Shown: positions 46,700 to 55,456 of the stretch, piece after piece
How the letters are laid out: every line of letters starts with the position of its first letter
Position numbering within the stretch: the first letter of the stretch is position 1
From: Methylophaga sulfidovorans
GTDB lineage: Bacteria; Pseudomonadota; Gammaproteobacteria; Nitrosococcales; Methylophagaceae
NCBI RefSeq assembly: GCF_900114205.1
Contig: NZ_FOSH01000005.1
Coordinates: forward strand, 62,001-126,000
Reading direction: 5' to 3'
DNA: 64,000 nucleotides
Notes under the pieces: model-generated
Seen by the model: the letters and a program-made list of their open reading frames with translations, nothing else
Told to the model about the DNA's origin: nothing
The model's database searches: none
Position numbers and translations under genes: made by a program

Positions 46700-47533
46700 T
46701 TAATTCGTCCATGTAGACCAAATGGGTGTTACGTTTGGTGGCAATGTCGTCATTTTACCTAATTCAGTATAGCTATTATCCGGACCATGAAAGTCTGAAC
46801 CTGCTGAAGCTAATAATTCAAACTCGGTTGCCAGCCTTGCCATTGTTCTGACTTCTTCTGGATGCTGTGCACCAGAAGCGACCTCAATAGCGGAGCCACC
46901 CAGATCTTTAAACTCAGCGACTAATTTTCGCCGCTTTGTCGCGGTCATTTTATAACGTGCCGGATGAGCAATTACAGCCTGGCCACCTGCACCATTAATC
47001 CAGTTGACGGTATCTTCAAGGCTGGCCCAATGCCCTGTGACATAACCAGGTTTATTGCGAACCAGAAAACGCTTAAAGACGTCCTTCATATCTTTTGCAT
47101 AGCCTTTTTCGACTAAAAAGCGGGCAAAATGCACTCGTCCCAGCATAGTTTCAGAGGCATATTGACTAGCACCGTCATACGCACCCGGAATACCCGCTTT
47201 ATCTAAACGTGTTGCAATATCTAGCGCGCGTTGACGACGATAATCACGTAATTCTGATAGTCCTTGTTGTAACGTTGAATTATCGATATCTATCTGTAAT
47301 CCCACGATATGGACCGTAGCACCATTCCAACTGACCGATATTTCCACCCCAGGGATCAAAACCACATCCTGCTTCTGAGCTTCTGCCATGGCCTGCCTGA
47401 TACCTTCCGTGCCATCATGGTCAGTCAATGCAAGGTGAGTGACACCCTGTTGTTTGGCGCGAGCAACTAACGCTTCGGGCGACAGTGAGCCATCAGAGGC
47501 AGTGGAATGAGTATGTAAGTCAAACTGAGTCAT
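46700..47533 (-). CDS. rnm: PHP-domain phosphoesterase, 5'-3' exoribonuclease RNase AM (YciV/TrpH) family
   Basis: The protein has the PHP metal motifs DLHTHSTASDGSLSPEAL at the N terminus, LALTDHDGTEGI, LIPGVEISVSWNG and the C-terminal AGSDFHGPD. The RnaM/YciV family hydrolyses 3',5'-bisphosphonucleotides and trims 5' ends of rRNAs. ATG at 47533 gives the usual beginning MTQFDLHTHS. An in-frame ATG at 47563 would add ten residues, and the sequence alone does not decide strictly between them. The length of 277 residues is normal. It is divergent from yciB, which starts 54 bases away. Confidence 0.9.
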   Translation of the reverse strand: MTQFDLHTHSTASDGSLSPEALVARAKQQGVTHLALTDHDGTEGIRQAMAEAQKQDVVLIPGVEISVSWNGATVHIVGLQIDIDNSTLQQGLSELRDYRRQRALDIATRLDKAGIPGAYDGASQYASETMLGRVHFARFLVEKGYAKDMKDVFKRFLVRNKPGYVTGHWASLEDTVNWINGAGGQAVIAHPARYKMTATKRRKLVAEFKDLGGSAIEVASGAQHPEEVRTMARLATEFELLASAGSDFHGPDNSYTELGKMTTLPPNVTPIWSTWTN

Positions 47534-47586
47534 AGGCACTATTTTACGATAGAATGCAGGCATCCTGCTTGAAGTGAAAAAATGAA

Positions 47587-48171
47587 ATGAAATTATTCTT
47601 CGATTTCCTACCTATTGTATTGTTTTTTGTCGCTTATAAGCTTGGCGGCGGAGACTACACTTTTAATGGTGTTACCTATCATTTAGAAGGCATTTATGTC
47701 GCCACCGCAGTCATGATTGTGGTCAGTGTATTGCAGGTATCCATCACCTGGTTGCTGTATCGAAAAGTCGAACGTGCGCATTTAATTACCCTCGCTTTGG
47801 TTCTGGTGTTAGGCGGGTTGACACTCTGGTTACATAATCCGGACTTTATCAAGTGGAAACCAACTGCGGTGAACTGGTTATTCGCCATTGTGTTTATTGG
47901 GGCTTATATGTTTACCGATAAATCACTATTAGAACGAATGATGGCAGATCATATTCAACTCCCCGCTAAAATATGGGCTCGCCTCAATCTGGCTTGGGTG
48001 GCCTTTTTCGTATTATCCGGTTTGGTTAACCTGTATGTGGCTTTTAATTTTGATGAAGCTACCTGGGTCAACTTCAAATTATTCGGCATGTTGGGACTGA
48101 CCGTTGTCTTTGTTATTGCACAGTCTATTTACCTGGCAAAACATGCTGTAGAAGTCAAAAAAGAGGAATAA
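47587..48171 (+). CDS. yciB: Inner-membrane-spanning protein YciB (intracellular septation protein A)
   Basis: This 194-residue membrane protein has the YciB/IspZ pattern: [60 protein letters not shown] and [20 protein letters not shown] with [15 protein letters not shown]. Five or so helices are visible. YciB takes part in envelope maintenance and septation, probably with YciC and the elongasome. It is the first gene of the yciB-yciI-bolA-PilZ run, all on the plus strand with short spacing. Confidence 0.94.
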   Translation: MKLFFDFLPIVLFFVAYKLGGGDYTFNGVTYHLEGIYVATAVMIVVSVLQVSITWLLYRKVERAHLITLALVLVLGGLTLWLHNPDFIKWKPTAVNWLFAIVFIGAYMFTDKSLLERMMADHIQLPAKIWARLNLAWVAFFVLSGLVNLYVAFNFDEATWVNFKLFGMLGLTVVFVIAQSIYLAKHAVEVKKEE

Positions 48172-48178
48172 TAAAACG

Positions 48179-48478
48179 ATGCTATACGCCATTATTAGCG
48201 AAGATCATCCCGACAGTCTGAGCAAACGTCTTGCCGCCAGACCGGCGCATTTAGAACGTCTTCATACACTACAGAATCAAGGGCGTTTAGTTCTGGCCGG
48301 TCCTCACCCTGCCGTGGATAGTGAAGCTCCAGGAGATGCTGGCTTTAGCGGCAGTCTGGTTGTCGCTGAGTTTGATAGCCTTGAACAAGCACAATCATGG
48401 GCTGCAGACGATCCTTATATGGACGCTGAAGTCTACGCTAAGGTCACCGTTAAACCCTTTAAAAAAGTTTTACCATGA
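48179..48478 (+). CDS. yciI: YciI-like family protein
   Basis: This 99-residue protein has the YciI ferredoxin-like fold: [60 protein letters not shown] and [16 protein letters not shown]. The His and Asp residues proposed to be catalytic in this family (RPAHL, and Asp in DDPY) are present. The cellular function is unknown. It starts seven bases after yciB and overlaps bolA as ATGA. Confidence 0.92.
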   Translation: MLYAIISEDHPDSLSKRLAARPAHLERLHTLQNQGRLVLAGPHPAVDSEAPGDAGFSGSLVVAEFDSLEQAQSWAADDPYMDAEVYAKVTVKPFKKVLP

Positions 48479-48744
48479 GCACCATTGATGAAATAAAAAC
48501 TGCATTACAATCCTTGTCACCAGAGTTGATCGATATTGAAGATGACAGCGATAAACATGCTGGACATGCTGGCAATACTGGCGGTGGCCACTACAACTTA
48601 CTGATTGTCAGTGAAGCTTTCTCAGGCTTAACACTTATCAAACGTCACCGTCTGGTTTTTGAGCAGGTCGAACCGCTGATGAAGTCGAAAATTCATGCCT
48701 TAAGCATCCAGGCAAAAACCCCCTCCGAATACCAGCCTCAATAA
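48475..48744 (+). CDS. BolA family protein
   Basis: The 89-residue protein has a BolA fold with [20 protein letters not shown], where the His residues can be iron-sulfur ligands together with a monothiol glutaredoxin, and [20 protein letters not shown] with [12 protein letters not shown]. BolA proteins take part in iron-sulfur trafficking and, in E. coli BolA, in transcriptional control of morphology and biofilm. Whether this is BolA or the IbaG branch is not resolved. ATGA coupling with yciI is seen. Confidence 0.92.
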   Translation: MSTIDEIKTALQSLSPELIDIEDDSDKHAGHAGNTGGGHYNLLIVSEAFSGLTLIKRHRLVFEQVEPLMKSKIHALSIQAKTPSEYQPQ

Positions 48745-48751
48745 TATCGCC

Positions 48752-50971
48752 ATGGCTGAAAGTGCTGATCTTAAGCAAAAAAACCAAGCCTTTTTGCAAG
48801 GATTAGAGAAACAACGCCTTAATAAAGATTGCCTGCGAATTATTGATTTGCGAGGTAAAGTCAGTGGTGAATGTCAGGCCTATGAGTTTGGCGGTCGCCG
48901 CCACTATCTTGATGACAGAGCATATTTACTTGTTAAACAACTGATGAATCGTACTCAGGGCCGCTACACCGTAGCAGTCTATGAGGCGGTGCTGAAAACC
49001 ATCAAACAATTAGAGCAAACTAATACACTTGAAGAATCGTCAGAATCGGAACAGCCAGCCATTCAACGTTTGATACTGGATGAAAGTTTCTCCCGCACAG
49101 AACAACGACTGAATTATAGTACGCCGGTAAAACTACGAATCGCCGATGTGTTATACAGCGGCCATACCGTCAATATCTCCTTAACCGCCATACGAGTCAC
49201 TATAAAACGCAGTTATACACTGCACACAGGTGACTCAGTGATGGTTGAGTTTAGCGAGCTGTCAGAAAAACACCGGCAGTCGTTCTTGTCAGTTCAGCGT
49301 TACCAGATATTAAAACTGGAACACGATGAGGCCTATTCAACACTGATTCTTACCCAAGAAAATACCGATGCGGAATTTGTTCAGTGGATGTCTGACTTTA
49401 TTGAGCAACAAGCAAAGCAGCGTCATATTGATACCGAGTATGAGTTACTCAATTTACAAAAAGCTTTTTATCACCGCCTTTGGGTAAATCATCTTGCTTA
49501 CCCGGTATTGTGGCAAGTGCAACACGCTGACTATCCGGATTATCAGGCTATTTTCTGTAGTGTAGAAGCGGAATGGCAGACGCAACACTGGCAAACCAGC
49601 CTGACCTCGCTGATTGAAAGCCTGCCGGTACCCGAGCAAAAACAACAAGAGAAATTATTAATACTGATAGGTAACAAGCAGGTTTGTTTTTCGCCATTAA
49701 AGTCAGATAAGCAAGTCAGCGCATTGCTCAACCATGCCGCAATGAACCACCAGCATTTGTTTCTGATGCTGAGAAGCCAGATTCAGATTGATGACAGCTT
49801 ATCTGCGACCTCAATAAGTGCTCTAAAAGAATTGATGCCTGGCTATGGTCAACAGTTAGAAAACAATCTGAATTGTCCACAGTACGCCATTCGTCTGATT
49901 GATTTGCAACAATCCCTAACGCCTTCACTTTCTGATGCTAATAAGGGAATGCCGAATCAACCGGAATGCTATGACATCCCCCTCTGGGAGTTAAATGACC
50001 TGCCGACACCTTATGCCTTAAGTCATATCATTAAACGCCAGGTTCAGCGCTATCAAATTCACACACCCGTCATTGTTCATATCAATGAGCAACAATATGA
50101 AACTACCAGTGTGGATGTTTCAAGTCATGGTTTATCTGTTGGCTTGCCACTTAGTATTGAAGTGACTCTGGATAAAGTTGTTTATGTGGACTTCCCTCGC
50201 TGGCAAAGCCAGACTAAAAAAGTCAGCTTGCAACGCATCCCCTATCAACTAAAGAATAAAAAACGCTGGAAAAATCAGTATCAACTCGGTTTTGAACGTA
50301 TTCATGAGCACTGCTCCTCAAGTCAGGATCAGTTTTTTAACCACGTTATTGCCAGCAATCAACAGCAATTAAAGCAAAATCAGGATGATGTCATTCAGCG
50401 TCATGAAAGTCGTTTGTTCCTCCCTGCTCTGCTCGACACAGCTGAATCGATTCCTTTATTTCTCGGTGTTGATGAATCGGGTCAAAGACGTATCTCAATT
50501 GTGGGCTGCACTGAACTCAATAATGCCAGTCAGAAGTCAGATAACTTTTGGTTATCAATAGAAGTTCATCTGGCGGAACTTCATGAACAAGTCAAAGGCT
50601 TTCAAGCAAAAGAAGGGGAATCACTCAATACCGCTTTATATGGGTTTGAAAGTAGCCAGGATCAGTGGCAATGGATGTTTGATCATCAATTTATCGCGCA
50701 GCGCGATAAAGATCGCTTTCTACAGCGCGCACTGGCAGCTAAACAATTTTATGCCTTTCAATGTTATATCAGCCCAATCAGTCGCCGGGAAGCCGATAAA
50801 CAAACCGATCTATTACCGCAACTGAATCAGCAACGTAGCAAACAAGCTCACCGCATAAAACATATTCGTCGGCAGCTCAGTGAATTGTTCGCTATAGCAG
50901 AACTGACTGATATTACACAGTTAATTCAGCTGATGTATGCGAACTCATCAGTTGCGGAGCGCATCCCATAA
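48752..50971 (+). CDS. Large protein with two PilZ-type domains
   Basis: This 739-residue soluble protein contains two PilZ-like beta-barrel regions. The first, near residues 120-170, begins at RLNYSTPVKLRIADVLYSGH but lacks a full RxxxR...DxSxxG motif. The second, near 430-530, has KRQVQRYQIHTPVIVHINEQ and VDVSSHGLSVGL, which contain both c-di-GMP-binding elements (RxxxR and DxSxxG). No enzymatic domain or membrane helix is visible. It is probably a c-di-GMP receptor, but its partner is unknown. It follows bolA by seven bases and its 3' end overlaps the convergent FMN oxidase gene by 24 bases. Confidence 0.82.
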   Translation: MAESADLKQKNQAFLQGLEKQRLNKDCLRIIDLRGKVSGECQAYEFGGRRHYLDDRAYLLVKQLMNRTQGRYTVAVYEAVLKTIKQLEQTNTLEESSESEQPAIQRLILDESFSRTEQRLNYSTPVKLRIADVLYSGHTVNISLTAIRVTIKRSYTLHTGDSVMVEFSELSEKHRQSFLSVQRYQILKLEHDEAYSTLILTQENTDAEFVQWMSDFIEQQAKQRHIDTEYELLNLQKAFYHRLWVNHLAYPVLWQVQHADYPDYQAIFCSVEAEWQTQHWQTSLTSLIESLPVPEQKQQEKLLILIGNKQVCFSPLKSDKQVSALLNHAAMNHQHLFLMLRSQIQIDDSLSATSISALKELMPGYGQQLENNLNCPQYAIRLIDLQQSLTPSLSDANKGMPNQPECYDIPLWELNDLPTPYALSHIIKRQVQRYQIHTPVIVHINEQQYETTSVDVSSHGLSVGLPLSIEVTLDKVVYVDFPRWQSQTKKVSLQRIPYQLKNKKRWKNQYQLGFERIHEHCSSSQDQFFNHVIASNQQQLKQNQDDVIQRHESRLFLPALLDTAESIPLFLGVDESGQRRISIVGCTELNNASQKSDNFWLSIEVHLAELHEQVKGFQAKEGESLNTALYGFESSQDQWQWMFDHQFIAQRDKDRFLQRALAAKQFYAFQCYISPISRREADKQTDLLPQLNQQRSKQAHRIKHIRRQLSELFAIAELTDITQLIQLMYANSSVAERIP

Positions 50972-52093
50972 ATAGTCTGGGCTGAGCGCTGCAATAGAGT
51001 GACACCCCAGCTGCGCCATCGTCATTTCTAACTCGGCGCGATATAAATGTAATAGATGGGCCACACCCAGACTACCCGCGACAGCCAGCGCATATAGTTG
51101 TGGACGACCTAAAAATACCGCATCCGCCCCTAATGCCAGGGCTTTAGCAATATCATTCCCAGAGCGAATGCCACTGTCGACAATCAGTGGCAGAGCATCA
51201 TCAGCTAATGCCTTTTTAATGTCTGGTAAAACACTCAGAGGTGAGACCGTATCTGACAATACACGACTACCATGGTTTGAAATCACCACCGCATCAGCGC
51301 CTTTTTGTTGAGCCGTTAAAACATCAAGCGGGGCTAAAAGTCCCTTAACGATCACTGGCAGTGAGGTCTGTTGTTTTATCCAGTCCAGTGTTGCCCAATC
51401 TGTTTCTTGTTGAGCCAGAGTGGATTGAAACACAATATCTTTATCCAGCACATGACTGGTGTATTTTTCCTGAGATTGTGCTGCTAAATTAACAGCCGTA
51501 ACGCCCTCTGGTAATTCAAATTCTGAACGCTTGTATTGAGCGTCTACTGTCCAGACGATAGCTTGATAGCCAGCCTTAACAGCACGTTCGATCAATTGCT
51601 TATTTTGCTCAATATCGGCTTGCCAATACAGCTGAAACCATAACGGTGCGGCGGCAATTTGCATTTCTGCAGCAGTGGCATAAAACGTCTCAGCAATATC
51701 CTCTAATCGCCTACTGGCTAAAGAGCTAACCACCAAGCCTGTCTGTAAAGCGGCTGCGGCTTGTGCCATTGCCAACTCGCCCTGTGGATGAACTAAACCA
51801 TGATAAGCAATGGGCGCAAGCAACATCGGGTAGGCATGCAACTGACCCAATAAATGACTTTTAGCACTGCCTTGATGAATACGCTGTAATCGGCGAGGTA
51901 ACCAATGCCAGCGGTCAAATGCCTGTCGGTTTATTTGTTGCTGGCTGGGTTTATCAGCACCTTCCTGAATATAAGCCCAAATATCATCGGCAATAAACTC
52001 TCTTGCCAAAGTTTCATAATCAGCAGCACGTCTAATGCTTGTTGGAATAGCTGATAAAGCGGCTTGCAGAATATGCTTAGTTTGTTGATCCAT
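50948..52093 (-). CDS. FMN-dependent alpha-hydroxy acid oxidase/L-lactate dehydrogenase family
   Basis: This 381-residue TIM-barrel flavoprotein has the family pattern: WAYIQEGADKPSQQQ, PMLLAPIAYHGLVHPQGELA, FQLYWQADIEQNKQLIERAV, VIVKGLLAPLDV, and VISNHGSRVLSDTVSPLSVL with the active-site His and Arg. IVDSGIRSGNDIAKALALGA follows. Members oxidise L-lactate, glycolate or mandelate with transfer of a hydride to FMN. The sequence around the active site is somewhat divergent (VDAQ for VDTP and HGSRVLSD for HGARQLDG), so the substrate is uncertain. It follows piuC by 21 bases. The 3' end overlaps the PilZ gene. Confidence 0.87.
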   Translation of the reverse strand: MDQQTKHILQAALSAIPTSIRRAADYETLAREFIADDIWAYIQEGADKPSQQQINRQAFDRWHWLPRRLQRIHQGSAKSHLLGQLHAYPMLLAPIAYHGLVHPQGELAMAQAAAALQTGLVVSSLASRRLEDIAETFYATAAEMQIAAAPLWFQLYWQADIEQNKQLIERAVKAGYQAIVWTVDAQYKRSEFELPEGVTAVNLAAQSQEKYTSHVLDKDIVFQSTLAQQETDWATLDWIKQQTSLPVIVKGLLAPLDVLTAQQKGADAVVISNHGSRVLSDTVSPLSVLPDIKKALADDALPLIVDSGIRSGNDIAKALALGADAVFLGRPQLYALAVAGSLGVAHLLHLYRAELEMTMAQLGCHSIAALSPDYLWDALRN

Positions 52094-52114
52094 GGGTGAT
52101 TATTCCCTTCAACT

Positions 52115-52795
52115 TTATGTCTGTGACCAGTGACGTAACAGATTATGATAAAGGTGCGTTAACGACGCGATGGACTCACTTTCAGGATTCTCCATGATTA
52201 GCGTCTGAATACTTTGATCAAGTTCATACAGCATTTGTCTCTGTTCACTGCTTGCGACTAAACTTTGTGACCAGAAAAAAGCCGCCAGCCGCACGCCCTC
52301 TGTGACAGGTTCCACCCGGTGCAAACTATTTGCCGGATAGACAATAGCATCCCCTGCTGCCAGCTTAACGCGCTCCTCACCATAACTATGTTGAATAACC
52401 AGTTCTCCACCTTCGTATTCCTCGGCGTCAGATAAGAAGACGGTGGTAGAAACATCACTGCGTAATTTAATGCTTGAATTAGGTAGTGTTAATAATGCGT
52501 TATCAACATGGTTACCATAGGCGCCACCGCCTTCGTAGCGATTAAATAATGGCGGCAATACCTTTGATGGTAATACGGCAGACATAAATTGTGGGTGTGC
52601 ACCCAAGCGGTCAAGAATCAAATCACCAATCTGTTGACCTACCTGACTCTCCCGACTTAACTGCAAATTAGTTTTCGCATTGATAGCAACATGCCCAGCG
52701 GTCTGTCGTCCATCCTTCCACGTCTCTTGCATCAGCGCCTGCCGACATTTTTCAGCTTCCTCTGAACTCAACAGACCCTTAATAGGAATAAGCAT
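52115..52795 (-). CDS. piuC: PKHD-type Fe(II)/2-oxoglutarate hydroxylase PiuC (YbiX family)
   Basis: This 226-residue dioxygenase has the iron ligands HVD in GNHVDNALL and the distal His in SLHRVEP, with the 2-oxoglutarate Arg in GVRLAAFFWSQS. The start ATG at 52795 gives the family N terminus MLIPIKGLLSSEEAEKCRQA and has AGGGTG upstream. A GTG four codons earlier is in frame but less likely. PiuC/YbiX genes usually accompany catecholate siderophore receptors (fiu-ybiX in E. coli, piuA-piuC in Pseudomonas), as here. The exact substrate of the enzyme is not settled. An intrinsic terminator lies between it and the receptor gene. Confidence 0.92.
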   Translation of the reverse strand: MLIPIKGLLSSEEAEKCRQALMQETWKDGRQTAGHVAINAKTNLQLSRESQVGQQIGDLILDRLGAHPQFMSAVLPSKVLPPLFNRYEGGGAYGNHVDNALLTLPNSSIKLRSDVSTTVFLSDAEEYEGGELVIQHSYGEERVKLAAGDAIVYPANSLHRVEPVTEGVRLAAFFWSQSLVASSEQRQMLYELDQSIQTLIMENPESESIASLTHLYHNLLRHWSQT

Positions 52796-52816
52796 AATGA
52801 GTGACACCCTTATAGC

Positions 52817-52850
52817 AAAAAAGCTTTGCCATCATAATGATGGCAAAGCT
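52817..52850 (-). terminator. Intrinsic terminator between the TonB receptor and piuC
   Basis: On the minus strand AGCTTTGCCATCA pairs with TGATGGCAAAGCT around a three-base loop, and six T residues follow. This perfect thirteen-base stem lies 27 bases after the receptor stop and before piuC, so much of the receptor transcript should end here. Expression of piuC would then depend on readthrough. Confidence 0.9.
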
Positions 52851-52876
52851 AAACAGAGTATAACTAAATGTCACCT

Positions 52877-55156
52877 TTAGAAATCGAGTTTCAATGTGGC
52901 CACGGCGGAGCGACCTGCTGCCATCGTTGCATAATGTGACGTATATGAAGAAGAGTAATACTCTTTATCAAGCAGGTTATACACATTTAATTGTGCTTCC
53001 AGCTTGTCACTGATGGCATAGTTCACCATGCCGTCAAAACGTGTATAACCTGGCACCGCTCTGGTAATCAGCGCATCATCATTGAAAGTATAGCCACCAA
53101 CCATTTCACTTTGACTGATCATGCCCACGCCTGACGTCAGCTTAGGTGTAACTTTATAACTCGTCCATAAAGTGAAACTGTGGCGTGGTGTGTTAGGAAA
53201 AGCTTTACCCGTTCCAGCAGCGGGCACGCCATCGCTCAAGCCCAGATCTTTTTGTTCACTTTCCATATAGGTATAACCAGCAAATACATCCCATTTACGT
53301 GTTAATTGACCTGTCGCTGACAGCTCCAGACCATTAACCACTTTTTCACCGCCCATTTCGGCCAGTGAAGCATCATTCGGATCCTGAATACGAACATTCG
53401 TCACTTCATTACGGAATACTGCAGCACCAAGAGATAAACGATTATCAGCAAAATTCCATTTGGTTCCTAACTCATAGGCGCGGGTCTTTTCTGGTTTGAG
53501 TTGATCCGCATTACTCGGTGAGCGGCGTCCGTTAGGATCAATTGAGCCTGCTTCACGTCCTTGCCCCAAGAATGAGTTACCAGGTGTACTTGATGTTGAG
53601 TAATTAGCATAGATACTACCGTTTTCTACTGGCTTGAAGACAATGCCCAGTTGGTAGTTCCATAAATTATCAATACGAGACACGCTTGCCGCTGAAGCGC
53701 CCGTATAAGTTGAGTCATAATGATCAAAACGAATACCACCATTCAGTAACCACTGTGGAGATAATTGCATAGTATCAAACACATAGGCAGAGGCTGTTTT
53801 TGTTCTGTACTTAGCAGGTTCTGGCAGGGTGTAGTCAAATAACCACGGGTCATTAGGTGATGGATTGCTTAGGCTGGTACAGAGAAAAGCATCAATCGCA
53901 TCTTGGCCACAATTAACATACGCATTGTTAAAGGTAACGGCTGTGCGTTTTACTTCAGATTTTTCATGAGATAGCTCTATACCGGTGGTATAGCTATGCT
54001 CAATGAAACTGGTGTCAAACTTCCCACTCAGTTCAGTCGCATTTTGTACAGTTTCTGTTTTGCTGTAGTTAGCATTACCCCGACGCCAGACTAAACCATT
54101 AGCCACATTACCTTTACTGTCGTCAGGCAGTGTCCAGAGATAATCTTGTTTGGATTTTGCAAAACGGAATGTATTTTTAATGGTCGTGTCTGAATTTAAA
54201 TCATGCTCGACAATACCTGTGAGCTGATCGGTGGTTTCATCGCGAAAGTCGCGATGTGTCATACCATACCAATTCTTTCGGTCTCCACCGGTTGTTGGAT
54301 GCAGCGTGACAGATCCTGAAGTAGGTAATGTGCTAGGGACATTATATGGAACACCACCATCAGGAATGTCATTGGTTTCCAGGTGGTACCAAGCCAATGT
54401 CACTCTTGTTGGTGTATCTAGGCCCAATGTGACAGAAGGTGCAATGCCCCAACGTTTATTTTCTGGTCCATCCCGACCTGGGATATCTTCTTTTAAACCC
54501 ATCGCATTCAAGCGGACAGCTACACCATTATCAAAAAACTGGTTCACATCAATAGTACTGCGGAAATGATTATCCGTACCTAAACCGATTTCTGCACGCT
54601 TGAAGTTTTCTGCCTTTGGCAGCTTGGTCGAAATATTGATACTCCCACCTGCTCCTGCACGGCCATTAAATGCCGAATCAGCGCCTTTTATCACTTCTAC
54701 TTGTTCTACATTAAACATCTCACGCGAACCCGCGGCGATATCACGCAAGCCATCAACCGAAATACTGTTTTGACTATCAATACCACGAATAAAGGGTCTG
54801 TCACCTAATGGATTGCCCCCTTCGCCAGCGCCAAAAGTAATACCTGGCACTGTTCTTAATGCTTCCTCAAGTGTGGTCACCCCTTTCTCACTGATAACAG
54901 CTTTTGGAATAACATTGACCGTTTTAGGCGTATCCAATAACGGCGCAGTGAATTTATTGGAGGAAGAATATTCAGTATTGAATTGGTCTGTTTTCTCACC
55001 CAGGACGTTAATACTATCTAGCTCAACTCCATTATCAGTAACACTGTTATCAGCCATAACGACAGGTGTCAGAGGTAGTGATAATAAAAAAGCAGTGATG
55101 GTCGGATGAACAGATTTATTCAATCTAGGACGTCGTGAAGGATATTTGTTTTTCAT
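52877..55156 (-). CDS. fiu: TonB-dependent catecholate siderophore receptor, Fiu type
   Basis: This 759-residue outer-membrane receptor has a signal peptide (cleavage near VVMADN, residue 35), an N-terminal plug domain with DTPKTVNVIPKAVISEKGVT, EEALRTVPGITFGAGEGGNP and RPFIRGIDSQNSISVDGLRD, and a beta-barrel ending in an aromatic residue (ATLKLDF). The plug motifs and the linked piuC gene place it with Fiu/PiuA receptors, which import ferric catecholates or their breakdown products. A Fur-like palindrome and an inverted repeat lie in the leader, so iron control is likely but inferred. The exact siderophore is unknown. Confidence 0.88.
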   Translation of the reverse strand: MKNKYPSRRPRLNKSVHPTITAFLLSLPLTPVVMADNSVTDNGVELDSINVLGEKTDQFNTEYSSSNKFTAPLLDTPKTVNVIPKAVISEKGVTTLEEALRTVPGITFGAGEGGNPLGDRPFIRGIDSQNSISVDGLRDIAAGSREMFNVEQVEVIKGADSAFNGRAGAGGSINISTKLPKAENFKRAEIGLGTDNHFRSTIDVNQFFDNGVAVRLNAMGLKEDIPGRDGPENKRWGIAPSVTLGLDTPTRVTLAWYHLETNDIPDGGVPYNVPSTLPTSGSVTLHPTTGGDRKNWYGMTHRDFRDETTDQLTGIVEHDLNSDTTIKNTFRFAKSKQDYLWTLPDDSKGNVANGLVWRRGNANYSKTETVQNATELSGKFDTSFIEHSYTTGIELSHEKSEVKRTAVTFNNAYVNCGQDAIDAFLCTSLSNPSPNDPWLFDYTLPEPAKYRTKTASAYVFDTMQLSPQWLLNGGIRFDHYDSTYTGASAASVSRIDNLWNYQLGIVFKPVENGSIYANYSTSSTPGNSFLGQGREAGSIDPNGRRSPSNADQLKPEKTRAYELGTKWNFADNRLSLGAAVFRNEVTNVRIQDPNDASLAEMGGEKVVNGLELSATGQLTRKWDVFAGYTYMESEQKDLGLSDGVPAAGTGKAFPNTPRHSFTLWTSYKVTPKLTSGVGMISQSEMVGGYTFNDDALITRAVPGYTRFDGMVNYAISDKLEAQLNVYNLLDKEYYSSSYTSHYATMAAGRSAVATLKLDF

Positions 55157-55166
55157 AATGCTCGTC

Positions 55167-55231
55167 TTTAGTTAAAGATAAACCAAACGCGTTGTCAGGC
55201 CAGAAGAGACAAAACTCTACCTTTAACTAAA
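55167..55231 (-). promoter_or_regulatory. Eleven-base inverted repeat in the TonB receptor leader
   Basis: TTTAGTTAAAG at 55167 and CTTTAACTAAA at 55221 are perfect reverse complements separated by 43 bases. On the minus-strand transcript the second arm ends about ten bases before the receptor ATG, so pairing could hide the ribosome binding region. It may be an RNA switch or thermosensor; no known riboswitch class is recognised. Confidence 0.5.
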
Positions 55232-55235
55232 TCCA

Positions 55236-55260
55236 AATGCAATAGATTATCAATTACATT
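55236..55260. promoter_or_regulatory. Fur-like palindrome upstream of the TonB receptor
   Basis: A 25-base dyad has the core GATTATC and matching outer arms AATG and CATT. Only two of the twelve paired positions are mismatched. The core resembles the centre of the Fur box (GATAATC), and the gene controlled is a siderophore receptor. The match to the full 19-base Fur consensus is only partial. Confidence 0.45.
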
Positions 55261-55401
55261 TAAGAAATTATCTTGTTTATAGTAAATAAACCACAGCTTG
55301 ATTAAACAATGAGATTGATTTGAACTGCTTGCCAGATGAGTAGAAATTTAATGTTTTTTGAGTCAGCAGCACATTTTAGCTGCTCGATAGGTCATCAGTC
55401 C

Positions 55402-55441
55402 GAAAGACAGACAGTGCTTATGCTTTAACTGCCTGTCTTTC
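55402..55441. repeat. Fourteen-base imperfect hairpin between pmbA and the TonB receptor
   Basis: GAAAGACAGACAGT and ACTGCCTGTCTTTC can pair over 14 positions with one mismatch, around a twelve-base loop. It lies 15 bases after the pmbA stop. No T-tract follows on either strand, so it is not a typical intrinsic terminator; transcript end protection is possible. The rest of the 300-base gap holds the two repeats listed for the receptor leader and no gene that I can see. Confidence 0.6.
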
Positions 55442-55456
55442 CAACTTTCATTCTAG

